NCBI GenBank assembly: GCA_030770425.1
Contig: JASJFT010000041.1
Span: 124,001 to 188,000, forward strand
Reading direction: 5' to 3'
Source: Darksidea phi
Taxonomy: Eukaryota > Ascomycota > Dothideomycetes > Pleosporales > Lentitheciaceae
Length of the DNA: 64,000 nt
The notes below the pieces were generated by a model. That model was not told where the DNA came from. It saw only the letters and a list, made by a program, of their open reading frames with translations, and searched no databases. Positions 1 through 9,343 of the stretch are shown here, in pieces. How positions within the stretch are numbered: the stretch's first letter is position 1; each line of letters opens with the position of its first letter. The translations under genes and the position numbers were made by a program.

Positions 1-13
1 TGACGATACATAG

Positions 14-1977
14 GATGGGCAAGCTGGAGTGTATGTCATCCCTTGGCCTCGATTTATGCATTCACAACGCTTCTCTCTTCCCAGTTTATCCGGACCACAG
101 CTAATGAATAGTAGTTGGGCATCTTTCTGTGCATGCGATGCGGCGCCCTCCACCGCAAGCTTGGGACACACATATCCAAGGTCAAGTCTCTGAGCATGGA
201 CAAGTGGGACAATGCGCAAGTCGAGGTAACTGAATCCCTTTTCTAAATTGCATAAGGTGCTGACGCCGTGTAGAACATGAAGCGCATTGGCAATACCGAG
301 TCGAATAAGATTTACAACCCACGCAATGTAAAGCCACAGATACCAATTGATATCGATGAAGTTGATAGCGCGATGGAACGTTTCCTTCGACAAAAGTACG
401 AGCAACGCGCTTTTATGAATGATTCATGGCCGGGCACCCGATCGAACACCGGCAGTTCAAGCTCCGTGGAGGACAGGCCGCCACCGCTTCCGCCCAAGCC
501 GACGAAGCGCTTTGGATTCGGGATACAGAAGGGCGCTACACTTCCTCGGAATGCGACGCCTCCCATATCACCGGGACTTGGCACTTTCAGTGAGCATGAA
601 ACGTCCCCACCGAGAGTGAACAAAGCATCACGAGTGTTTGGCTCCAAGGTGACTACCTCAGGAGATGGCCTGGAATCGAAGCTGGCCACGTTGAGGGACA
701 TGGGCTTTCCAGACGAAAAACGTAACTCCACAGTGCTGAAGGGGCTCAACGGCAACCTGGACAGGGCGGTCGAGGCATTGATAAGATTGGGAGAGCAGAA
801 CCCTGGAAAGTCAAGAGGAAACACGCCAACACCACCTTCGAAACTCGACATGAACGGGTTGATGATCAAGAAAGCGCAAACACTGCCTGCACCTACTGTC
901 TCGACCAACCCGTTCGACGCATTGGATGCAGTTGCCCCCCTACCTCAGCAGCAGCAACAGCAACAGCCTCACGGAGGTTCTATGACCCAACCTACGTCGC
1001 CGTCAGGCTCCTATAATCCATTTTTACAACAGACACAGGCAGGTCAATACCAACAGCAACCTTTGGCATCACAACAACAACAACAGCAGCAGCAGCAGCA
1101 ACATTTCGCACAGCACATAAATCCTTTTGGACAAACGCAGCAGCAACAACAGAGCCTAGAGCAATCGTTACAAAGCCTAAGCTTATCTAATCAACAGATG
1201 CAGCAGCCATTGTTCCCGAATCGAACAGGAGGTTACAATCAGCAGCCCCAACCTCCGTTTGCGCAGACCAACCCATTCCAGCAGAGCTTTACACCACCGC
1301 CGATGCCACAAATGCCACCACAGTACGGCTCCTTCAATCAGAATCAACCCCAACAGCAGCAACATCAGTCGCTATCTTCGCCTACAAGTCCGGGCAACCC
1401 TTTCTTAAAATCAGCGCGAAGTCAGATGTTTTCATCTTCTAATTTATCTACGAACCCTTTTGGCCAATATACCAGTCAACAACAAACCCAGCAGCAACCC
1501 CGGCAGCATGCATCAAACCCTTTCATGATGCAACAGCAGACCCAGACCCAGCCCGTTCAGACCCCAGATTTTTTCCAACCCCAGCAGCCGACTTACCAAC
1601 GGTCTCAACAGCCGGCGTCCCAGCAGCCACAACAACCAGCGTCTCAGCGGCCACAAGGAGCTTTCAATAAAAATAACATCATGGCACTTTATGACTACCC
1701 ACAACTCGCTCCCCAGCGACCAGAACAGTCTCAGACTCCGCCTGCGGCTACGCCCGCACCAGCATCTGCACCCGTTGCTCCAGGGCCGGGACAGATGAAC
1801 CCATTTGCCTTGAACTATGGTTCTCAGGCACCGCAGCAGCCACTCTCAGCAATTCCAGCACAGGTCCAAGGCACGAGTCATATTAGCCACGAGAGTGTCG
1901 ATTTCGCAGGCCTGATGGGAGGCCGACATTCGCCTGACGCGTTTTCAGGCTTGAGTTCAAGTTTCAGACGACCATGA
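14..1977 (+). CDS. ArfGAP and UBA domain protein, Gts1-like (5' truncated)
   Basis: The 3' part of an Arf GTPase-activating protein; the first exons lie upstream of the window. I read exons 14-30, 115-225 and 274-1977, with introns 31-114 (GTATGT...TAG) and 226-273 (GTAACT...TAG). The first two exons encode the ArfGAP zinc-finger region, with WASW, GIFLCMRCGALHRKLGTHISK and the SLSMDKW motif, continuing into NMKRIGNTESNKIYNP. A UBA domain follows (about nt 673-792, motif LRDMGF...LNGNLDRAVEALI). The rest is a low-complexity Q/P/N-rich tail holding eight NPF tripeptides, the EH-domain ligand motif. The order ArfGAP-UBA-Gln-rich tail matches yeast Gts1. Family knowledge: such proteins act in vesicle traffic and endocytosis. 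The Gln tracts are encoded by mixed CAA/CAG runs. The family call is firm; the exact orthologue is inferred. Confidence 0.88.
951..1390 (+). repeat. CAA/CAG-rich polyglutamine-encoding tracts
   Basis: Several in-frame CAA/CAG runs inside the Gts1-like gene, the longest about 1072-1101, encode uninterrupted Gln stretches. They are imperfect (CAA and CAG alternate), so they are coding low complexity rather than a pure trinucleotide microsatellite. Length variation between isolates would be expected. Confidence 0.75.
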
Positions 1978-3016
1978 CCCTTAGGACTTACTGCATATAT
2001 GTGCATATTTACTGGCATAGCCTGCATTCGTTCGATGTTGAACTTTTATATAGCAACGCTGCCGTCTATTCTTTGCATTTGGATAGCATATGAGACGAGA
2101 TGCGATTTGGATGTTGTATGTAAAATATCTCTTCTTGGATATTGATGGGCCTGTGGATAGCGCTTTTGTAATGCTCATAATCATTCTCTCGTTCATGTTG
2201 ATATAGTATAGTATCAAGGAGACAGAGGCTTCATGTAACCGTCTACCCACTACCTTTGCATATACCTCCGTTCTTGAGGCCAGTTCTGTCCTATCAAATA
2301 GGTGGTTCTGGCCAGAGTTTCACGCTATATAGCAAACGTCTTCGTGCAACGGCTCAACAAACACACGTGTCTCCTCATACCTCAAGTACCTCCCACGCCC
2401 GACCAATGGCGACAGGCCGTTCACGCAAGACATGGTGCATGCACCCGCCGCTTGGCAGAGGTGGTTGGGGCCGGACATATGCAGGGATCAAAAAGCGGTC
2501 TGGTAGTTCGCCGCTCGCGATCTTCCCTGCAGGGACACTCAATAGCTCGTTCCCGACCCTCTTATTAACGGTGCATCTCCCGAGGCAAGCGACTTGCGAA
2601 TTCCCCACTCACTTCCTTGCTGTGTTTCCTTGCTACGGCCACTTGTTATCGATTGATTGCATACCAGAGAAAGCCCCTGCGAGCTTTGTGGGTATTGAGC
2701 TGGTCGGACTAGCTGCGCGAAATTTGGCGAGTGAGCTTTGAGCAAGCGGAGACAAGAGTGGGAGAGGCGAGTTGCTGCCCGACCTTTGATCCACTTTGAC
2801 CGGCAGGAAAGTATTGAGGCTTGTGGGTTGCAGCCCGATTAGGAAGACGCTTTGCGGCTGCGATAACACCCTGTCACGGATGTGCTGAGCTCGATAGCTT
2901 TCCAGCTCAACCTTGGATCGACGTCGAGCCTTACGCGCCCACGATAACTCATCCAACCTCACACGCGACACACCGCACCGTTTCCGAACCCCAAAAACAT
3001 ACACAAAACTCTCACG
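1978..3016. other. Intergenic, 1.04 kb, no gene seen
   Basis: Lies between the end of the Gts1-like gene and the next ATG. Open frames around 2256-2741 do not begin with ATG, overlap each other on both strands and resemble no family. I see no RNA gene and treat it as 3' UTR plus promoter. Confidence 0.6.
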
Positions 3017-3508
3017 ATGGGCTGGTTCTCATCCTCTTCCTCGTCCCGCCACCACTCGTCCTCGCGCCCTGGCTACGCTCGCTCCTACGCCGGTTCATCC
3101 TACTCCTCCTCGTCGCGCCATAACTCCTCTACATCACGCTACAAGCGGTCCCCGCGCGACGGTTACATTGCCTATCTATACGCCAAATTCCGCGAGCTGC
3201 TCCGTAAGCTATGGAGCTACGCACGCAGACACCCGTTCAAAGTCTTCTTCATGGTCATCATGCCCTTGGTGAGCGGCGGTGTATTGCACAAACTGGCGCG
3301 TCAATTTGGCGTGAATCTGCCAGAGATGGGCGGGCAGGGGTCCAGGGGTGGACATACGGGCGGTGCGCATCAGGGTGGATATTATGGGAGTGAGGGATAT
3401 GGCGGGGATAGGGGAGGTGGTGGTGGGTCTGGAATGAATATTCAGAGTGTGGCGAGTGGGATTGGCGGGTTGGCTAGTTTGGCTAAGATGGCGCAGACTT
3501 TTATGTAG
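3017..3508 (+). CDS. Small Ser/Gly-rich protein with one membrane segment
   Basis: A single-exon protein of 163 residues that I do not recognise beyond resemblance to conserved fungal hypothetical proteins. The N-terminal third is Ser/Arg/Tyr-rich (SSSSSSRHHSSSRPG). It is followed by a basic helix (about residues 60-75) and one hydrophobic segment near residues 78-90 (FKVFFMVIMPLVSGGVL). The C-terminal half is Gly/His/Tyr-rich and ends in an amphipathic stretch (IGGLASLAKMAQTF). The start is ATG in a good context after an A/C-rich leader. The layout suggests a small tail- or mid-anchored membrane protein. Function unknown. Confidence 0.7.
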   Translation: MGWFSSSSSSRHHSSSRPGYARSYAGSSYSSSSRHNSSTSRYKRSPRDGYIAYLYAKFRELLRKLWSYARRHPFKVFFMVIMPLVSGGVLHKLARQFGVNLPEMGGQGSRGGHTGGAHQGGYYGSEGYGGDRGGGGGSGMNIQSVASGIGGLASLAKMAQTFM

Positions 3509-4527
3509 TTTTCAACCTGCTTCGAGGAGAAGAGATGGGGGGTGGGGATTGTGGATGGACCATGAGTTACGAAATCGATGTCTAGTGCACGGGCACGACT
3601 AGGAATGCCGCTGCTCAGACTGACGAGGAAATGAGCAAACATGCATAGGTGGATGGAGGGGAGAACCGATGCTATGGACGGACTTTTGGTGGTTGGTTTC
3701 ATTCGGGACCCTCTGGTTTCGATAATATTTGTTCTATCTCACTTAGCTAGGGAGTTTGGGAGTTGACAGCGACCCGCTCCAGGGAAAAAATTTGATAGAT
3801 ACTCCATGTCGTTTCCAGTCTTTCCTCCCAATCACCTGGCTTGATTGCCGTAAATTAGTGTCTGCAACTGTTTCCGATCCGCACCTTCCTCTTCCCCATC
3901 CCCATCCGCGCTGCTTCCCATCATAACTCTGGCCTCACCATGTCCACAACTACACTACCACACACCTCCTGACCTCTCTTCCGCCCAATGCCCAATCCAA
4001 CATCCACATCGGCTCCTTACGCCCTCCCAGTGACCCACCTTATTTCCAGGCAGTGAATGTATACTCGACAACCTCTAAATCTTTCCAAGTAGCTTATACA
4101 ACTTACTCCCTTAAGTAGGCTCTTAAGCTTAGCGTACTAGTTCTTAATGAATCCTATATTCGTGGCACTAGAATTTCCTATAAAGAGTTAATATAGTACT
4201 TACGATAGGATACCGACGTCTTAGGAGACTACCCTAATTGTCTTCGGTAATAGGACGTTAAAGATAAGTAACCGTAATCTCCTCAGTGCAGCTTTGAAAG
4301 CATAACTTAAGTGTGTTTTGAAATGCATGTCTGCCTCTTGTGTACATTATTAACTTAGCTACCCTATGACCTATCTGGACGGTGTTGTGCGTTGAAACGT
4401 CACTAACATGAACCATTACCCCAAACGCCCAGATAGTACCAACCTAGCTTTGATAACCTGTAAAATCTGCATACATGTCTAATACATAATAGACGTCCAT
4501 TGCACAACAAAGCAAGTTATGGAAATT
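3509..4527. other. Intergenic between convergent genes, 1.0 kb
   Basis: No gene seen. The first 0.3 kb is the 3' side of the small Ser/Gly-rich gene. A TA-rich block at about 4081-4340 is listed separately. The last 150 bp is the 3' flank of MSH3. Confidence 0.6.
4081..4340. repeat. TA-rich patch, possible RIP-degraded repeat relic
   Basis: By eye this stretch differs from its neighbours: TA and TTA/TAA words are dense, no frame stays open, and CpG is scarce, in an otherwise GC-balanced region. In Pezizomycotina such patches are typically remnants of transposons mutated by repeat-induced point mutation. No terminal repeat or coding remnant is recognisable, so the source element cannot be named. 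Confidence 0.4.
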
Positions 4528-7500
4528 TCACAACTGCTCGATGCCCTCGATCAGCTTATCGAGATTCGCCTCTCCACCATCTGTCAACAGTCCCTTGACC
4601 AGGCGAGACCTGCGAGATAGTTAGCGTTCCATTGCCATTAGCACACATTTAGGGCATACTCACATGTTCCCTATCTTACACGCCGACATCAACTCTTCCA
4701 GCTCTCTGCTCTTCCCTTCCGCAACTTCAATGACTTTCTCAGGCACTCGCGCCAACCGCGCTACGTTGAGACCGTATGACCTATGGCTAGTGCCCTCTGC
4801 GGCCTCGTACAAGAACACGACTTCCTTACTACCAGATACCTCCTCAAAGCGCATATGCACGTTCTTCAGCTCCTCGTTTTCGAACCGATTCTGAAGCTTG
4901 GCGAGGTGCTGGTAGTGCGTGATAAAGAGAGTCAAGGACTGCAAGTCGCGAATCACATAGTCAAGCACCGCCTCAGCAATAGCAACACCATCGAAAGTGC
5001 TAGTACCACGACCGAGTTCATCTAGTATAATGAGAGACCGTGGAGTTGCGGATTTGAGGATGTCAGAGCATTCGTTGAGTTCAACCATGAATGTGCTCTC
5101 CCCTTTCAACATGTTGTCGAACGCGCCCATGCGAGTGAAGACGGCGTCGAGCATACCGAGGCGGGCCTCAGTTGCTGGGACGTATGAGCCGATCTGCCCC
5201 ATGATGGCGATGAGTGCGGCTGAGCGCACGTAGGACGATTTTCCGCCCATGTTCGGGCCCGTGATTAGCAGCGCTCGAGTGGATTCGTGGGAGAGGTGCA
5301 CGTCATTTGGAACGTAGCTCTCCAACAAGAGCTGCTCAACCATGGGATGACGACCACCGGTTATAGAAAGCTCAATGTCGTCGGTAAAGGTGGGCTTGAC
5401 GTAGCCTGGTTGTGAAGCTAGAGTAGCTAAGGAGAGCAATGCATCGAGAGTTGCGAGCGCCTGAATGCAGTCTCGCAGGTCCTGGTATTTTGCTGAGACT
5501 TCATCTAAGAAGCGCATGAAGGCGGCATCACAGGCAGCTGCTAGAGATTCCTTGTACTGGTCACGCTCCTGCATCATGCGTCTGACTTCGGGCGTGTGGA
5601 AGCGGGTTACAGACTTAGTCGAAGATGACTGTTGCCAGGAAGCTGGAACTCTCTTCTCCTGGGGCGACTTCTTCTTGACTTCTATTAGATACTCAATGCC
5701 GCTAACCGTGACGTAATCGACTTTGGAAGCTCCAATCTTTGCAGCTGCCTCGCTGCGGTGCGTATTAAGGTCATCCTCGACGGATGCAATGCTCAGCTTG
5801 TAGTCATTAATGTCGTCTGCTTCGTGTTCTTCCCGAAAGAACGCATACTTGTCATTGTCTTTTGCGGCTTGAGGATTTATCTTCTCCAAAAAGCCGCTGA
5901 CGTCTTCGTAGATCGTTGGTACCTTAGACACAGCGTCAGAGAGCAACGAAGAAACGAAGCCAGTATCATGAACCGACTTGATGTTTAGATACTCGCCCGA
6001 GATATTCTGAAGCGTCTGGAGCGCCGAAAGAAGCTCGGGGCGGCTACACTTCTTGTAGTATATCCGAAGCAGAACCTTTTCAAGATCTGTCTTGATCTTG
6101 CCTAGTACATGGGACAATTTGTCAACTGGTCGAGTTCGTTCGCCTTCTTTGAGCTCTTCGACGGCTGCTATACGCTCTTCCAGAGTTGTCTTCTGAATCA
6201 ATGGTCGGCCAATCCATTTTCGCAGCAGACGTTGCCCGAACCGGGTTTTAGTACGATCCATAGTCCAGAATAGGCTGCCTTTGGTGGAGTGATCTGTCTG
6301 GTTCTGGTAGATCTCCAAGCTCGACAGCGTGTTGCCATTTAGTAGCATGTACGACCGAGCGCTGAACGGTTGAAAATATTTCGTCAGGTCGAAGACATGC
6401 TCCAGTCCATAGTCCTTCAGGTGGGTGATCATGGCCGAAAGACAAACAGTGACATGCTCGGACAGCTGATGGACCTTGTCGAGGATAGCGCCCTGGCTGT
6501 CACAACCACCATCTTGAGTAGATTTCATTTTGTCAGCATAGAAGTTCGATATGTGGCTGTATGCTTGGGCGGCCATGGTCTTTGGCTTCTCAATCCGCTC
6601 TACACGAGCCTTGTCACCGAAGACGTTGGTCTTGCTAGCAGACAGATGTTGAACGAGCTTATCTGTAGCTCTGGACAAATCCCCGACGATAAGAAACTCT
6701 GCTGGGGCGATGTGTAGCAGCCGTGTCTCAATCTCACTTCTCATAAAGCCATCCTCGAAGTCGTCGTAGATGATGTCTCCAGTGGCTGGCTGCACAGCGA
6801 CGAAGCCGACTTGGACCTTTTCATCCGTGCCCCATCCTTTAGCATTTGTTTCTGTGAGGCAGAGCAAGTACCCAGTTGACTGCGCCGATTCCGAGCCACC
6901 TGATGCCAATCCCTCGATGTCGTCGACGTAGGTGCCTTTTGTGTAAAGGTTCGTCAGTTTCCGCACGAACGGAGCGTTTCGATTGTTCCCAACCGCCTTC
7001 AAGGCCGCCGTCTCGAGTTGTCTGACGACACCGACTTTATAGTTCGCCTGCACAAGGCGTTTGACGTGGACTTGCAACCGGTGAACAGGAAAGCTTGCCT
7101 TTGCGAGGTTTTCCAAGTGGGCTTCAGATGCATGTTCGTCGTATCTAAGCTTGCCCGGAATACAGAAGATGCCTAGTTCTTTTGAAGCTGTCCTTGCATC
7201 CTCTCCGTAGATTTGAAATTTATATCCGACCTCGTAAAGTATCACGGTATCGAGGTGCTGGCGCTTGATGTCCAGATATTGCTTCATCATGGGTGTGAGT
7301 GCCGCTTTCTTGCCCCCCTTCTTTCCTTTCGTCGGCTTCGGCGCCTCTTCTTCTTCCTCCTCATCCACATCTTCGCCCTCCGCTGTCTCGTCTGATGTAT
7401 TCCTGTTGCGCTGCAGGCTATCTGGTCGGCCTAGCTTCTTTACAAACTTCTTATGTAGGTCCTCCCGCCGCTTTTGCACGACCATATCGTCATCCTCCTC

Positions 7501-7926
7501 GTTCTCGTCAATGATTGCGGGTGAAGAGGAGAAGATGAATTTTGATGTCCGATCGGTAGACTTCTTGCTGGGTTGCCTGGAGACATTCAAATCTGCTGCA
7601 GACGCCTGCGCAAGTGAAGGACGACCGGCGGGCTCGTCATCCTCAAACCGCATCCGCTTTGGCGAGGCCTGGCCAGCATCGTCTTCAACTTCTTCTGCCT
7701 CTTCTATAACGCGTTTTCGCCTAGCGAAAGACGAGTGTGACGCACGAGGCTGGTTATCGTCATCCGACAATGCCTCTTGGGGCTCCTCTGGCGTTGGAGG
7801 CGATGCGTGTCTCGTGGCGGTGGGCTTGACTGCTGGCGATGGTTTCGGGGCGAAAAAGCTAGAGATTGACTGTTGCTTCGTCTTTTGGGTCGAGCTCGAT
7901 GAGAAGGGGCTGCTTTTTGGTGCCAT
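4528..7926 (-). CDS. MSH3: DNA mismatch repair protein MSH3
   Basis: MutS homologue that pairs with MSH2 (MutS-beta) to recognise insertion/deletion loops in the nucleus. Two exons on the minus strand: 7926-4664 and 4609-4528, with intron 4610-4663 (GTGAGT, branch GCTAAC, CAG). The product is 1114 aa. Near the N-terminus QQSISSFF fits a PCNA-binding PIP box, as in other MSH3 proteins. The mismatch-binding domain starts at about residue 210 ([17 protein letters not shown]). The ATPase has a Walker [10 protein letters not shown] near residue 890, the signature [12 protein letters not shown] near 970, and the helix-turn-helix region after FITHYQHL. The reading frame stays open about 32 codons upstream of 7926 but without an ATG, so the start is the ATG just before the PIP box. 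ACGCGT sites lie upstream. Confidence 0.95.
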
Positions 7927-8226
7927 TGAGGGCGGCGACGTGATTGTGCGGCAAATGAAGGTTGGTCGTAAAGCTGAGCTTTGGACGCGTGGGAGAGCGA
8001 CGCGAGCGAGCTTTGACGCCACACGCGGTCACGCTTTCACTTTAATTAATCGCTATTGATTGGCTTGACGCTACCACCTCAGATCAGATTTTCAGATACG
8101 TAGGATTCCTAGACGCCTTCTAATTCAACGGTGCTTCATACATGCATAGTCAATACCATGCAACTCAACAAATATGCAATATAATTTTGAGTAACACTAT
8201 TTGCGCATCACTGACCACGAAGATCC
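7927..8226. other. Intergenic, MSH3 promoter
   Basis: A 300-bp spacer between two minus-strand genes. Apart from the MCB-like boxes it holds AT-rich sequence expected of a 5' leader and the 3' flank of the next gene. Confidence 0.6.
7985..8005 (-). promoter_or_regulatory. MCB-like boxes upstream of MSH3
   Basis: ACGCGT at 7985-7990 and ACGCGA at 8000-8005 lie 60-80 bp upstream of the MSH3 start codon. ACGCGT is the core bound by the G1/S factor MBF in yeasts, where DNA repair and replication genes are common targets. Direct sequence match; function is inferred. Confidence 0.35.
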
Positions 8227-8755
8227 TCACAACCGGGGCATAGTATGATACAACTCTCTCGGCGGTCCAATCTGCAACTCAATCGCCATATCTTTCAGCG
8301 CTTCAGACACTTTGTCGAACCCGACCAATTCCGGAAACTGTTTGTACAGGGCCCACACCTCTTGGGACAAACACTCCATGGCGTACGAAAGACTATAGTC
8401 GTCGTGCGGGTCCAATGGACATCCCGTGATAGCATACTCGCCCATTGCATGTGTCTTGTATGCCGCATGGATGGTATGATAGGCGTCTAAGATATCCGAT
8501 ATGACCGGCAACATGTGAAAAAAGAATACATTGTTGCCATGCTACGGAACAATCGTCAGACGAGCAAGCACGCGTCGACCAAGTTTCACTCACAAACCAG
8601 TACGCATGCTCTTTCCACATACTGCACCATTCGCAGCAGGGCTTCCTTCGATGTATCCAGCGTGCGTGGAATCGTCGCGGCCAGAAATCAGGATCGGCGT
8701 TAAGGACAAGGTGCCCTTCATGCCGACAGGTAGGATATGGGCATAGTCCAGCCAT
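8227..8755 (-). CDS. Unknown Cys/His-rich small protein
   Basis: Two exons, 8755-8594 and 8541-8227, joined over intron 8542-8593 (GTGAGT...TAG, phase 0), give 158 aa. I do not recognise the family. The N-terminal 55 residues are unusually rich in Cys, His and Trp: CPYPTCRHEGH, then RKPCCEWCSMWKEH, a spacing that could form a zinc site. The rest looks helical and soluble (SDILDAYHTIHAAYK, SLSYAMECLSQEVWALYKQFPEL). Joining the exons creates one continuous frame from ATG to stop, and both exons stop soon after the splice sites if read through, which supports the intron. It is divergently placed to CDC6. No signal peptide or membrane segment is obvious. Confidence 0.65.
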
Positions 8756-9343
8756 GACGCTCCAGAAGGGAAGAGGAGAGCAAAAAGGATGTAAATGAGG
8801 GAGCGCTACGCAGAACTCAGACAGAATCTATAGCGGGAATTCACCGTGGTTTATAGAGCATGATGTTACGAGACGAGTATTTGCTACTGGCGTCTGTACA
8901 CCATGGCTCCGTAGCAGATCCAACCGTCTCGCCGAGTGCTACGAAGTGCAATCCAGGCATTGCTCCCGTAAAACTGTTAAGTCTTGTTCATGCGACAAAC
9001 ATATGCAGCATGCGCGTACAAGCAAGCATAATCCTCCACTTCATGTGGTGCCAACTGGTCGCTTTGTTAAATGCCTAGCGTGGTCAAACTGCATGTAATC
9101 AGCCAATTGCTATCCGACATAGTCTAGGAAGCAGGAGTACTTCGAGGCACAGTGCGGAGAGTTTGGTGGTAAAGGTGTTGAGGCGCGGTGTGGCTGGAGG
9201 CGCCAAGACCACTTTACGCGAAAGTCGCGCCTGCCGATCAAAAGCTAGTCGTGTCGCGCGTTCCTGCTCTCCATCTCTAACCCACCGACCGCACCTTCCA
9301 CATCACCACTCTTCCTTCCGACCGTGTTGTGCTGCTGCCCAAA
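8756..9343. other. Divergent promoter region, small Cys protein / CDC6
   Basis: A 588-bp region shared by the 5' ends of a minus-strand and a plus-strand gene. The right third is CpG-rich and carries the SBF/MBF-like site listed separately. No RNA gene seen. Confidence 0.6.
9216..9223 (+). promoter_or_regulatory. SBF/MBF-like site (ACGCGAAA) upstream of CDC6
   Basis: ACGCGAAA lies about 120 bp before the CDC6 ATG, with GTCGCGCC immediately after and GTCGCGCG a little downstream. CRCGAAA and ACGCGT are the SBF and MBF cores, and fungal CDC6/cdc18 genes are classic G1/S targets. The match is direct; regulation is inferred. Confidence 0.45.

Noticed and set aside
2256..2741. 161-codon open frame downstream of the Gts1-like gene
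   Set aside because: Starts with TTG, overlaps open frames on both strands, has no recognisable domain and a random-like composition.
7927..8022. In-frame N-terminal extension of MSH3, Arg-rich and lacking acidic residues, like a mitochondrial presequence
   Set aside because: The extension starts with GTG, has no ATG, and an in-frame stop lies just upstream. The ATG before the PIP box fits the family.
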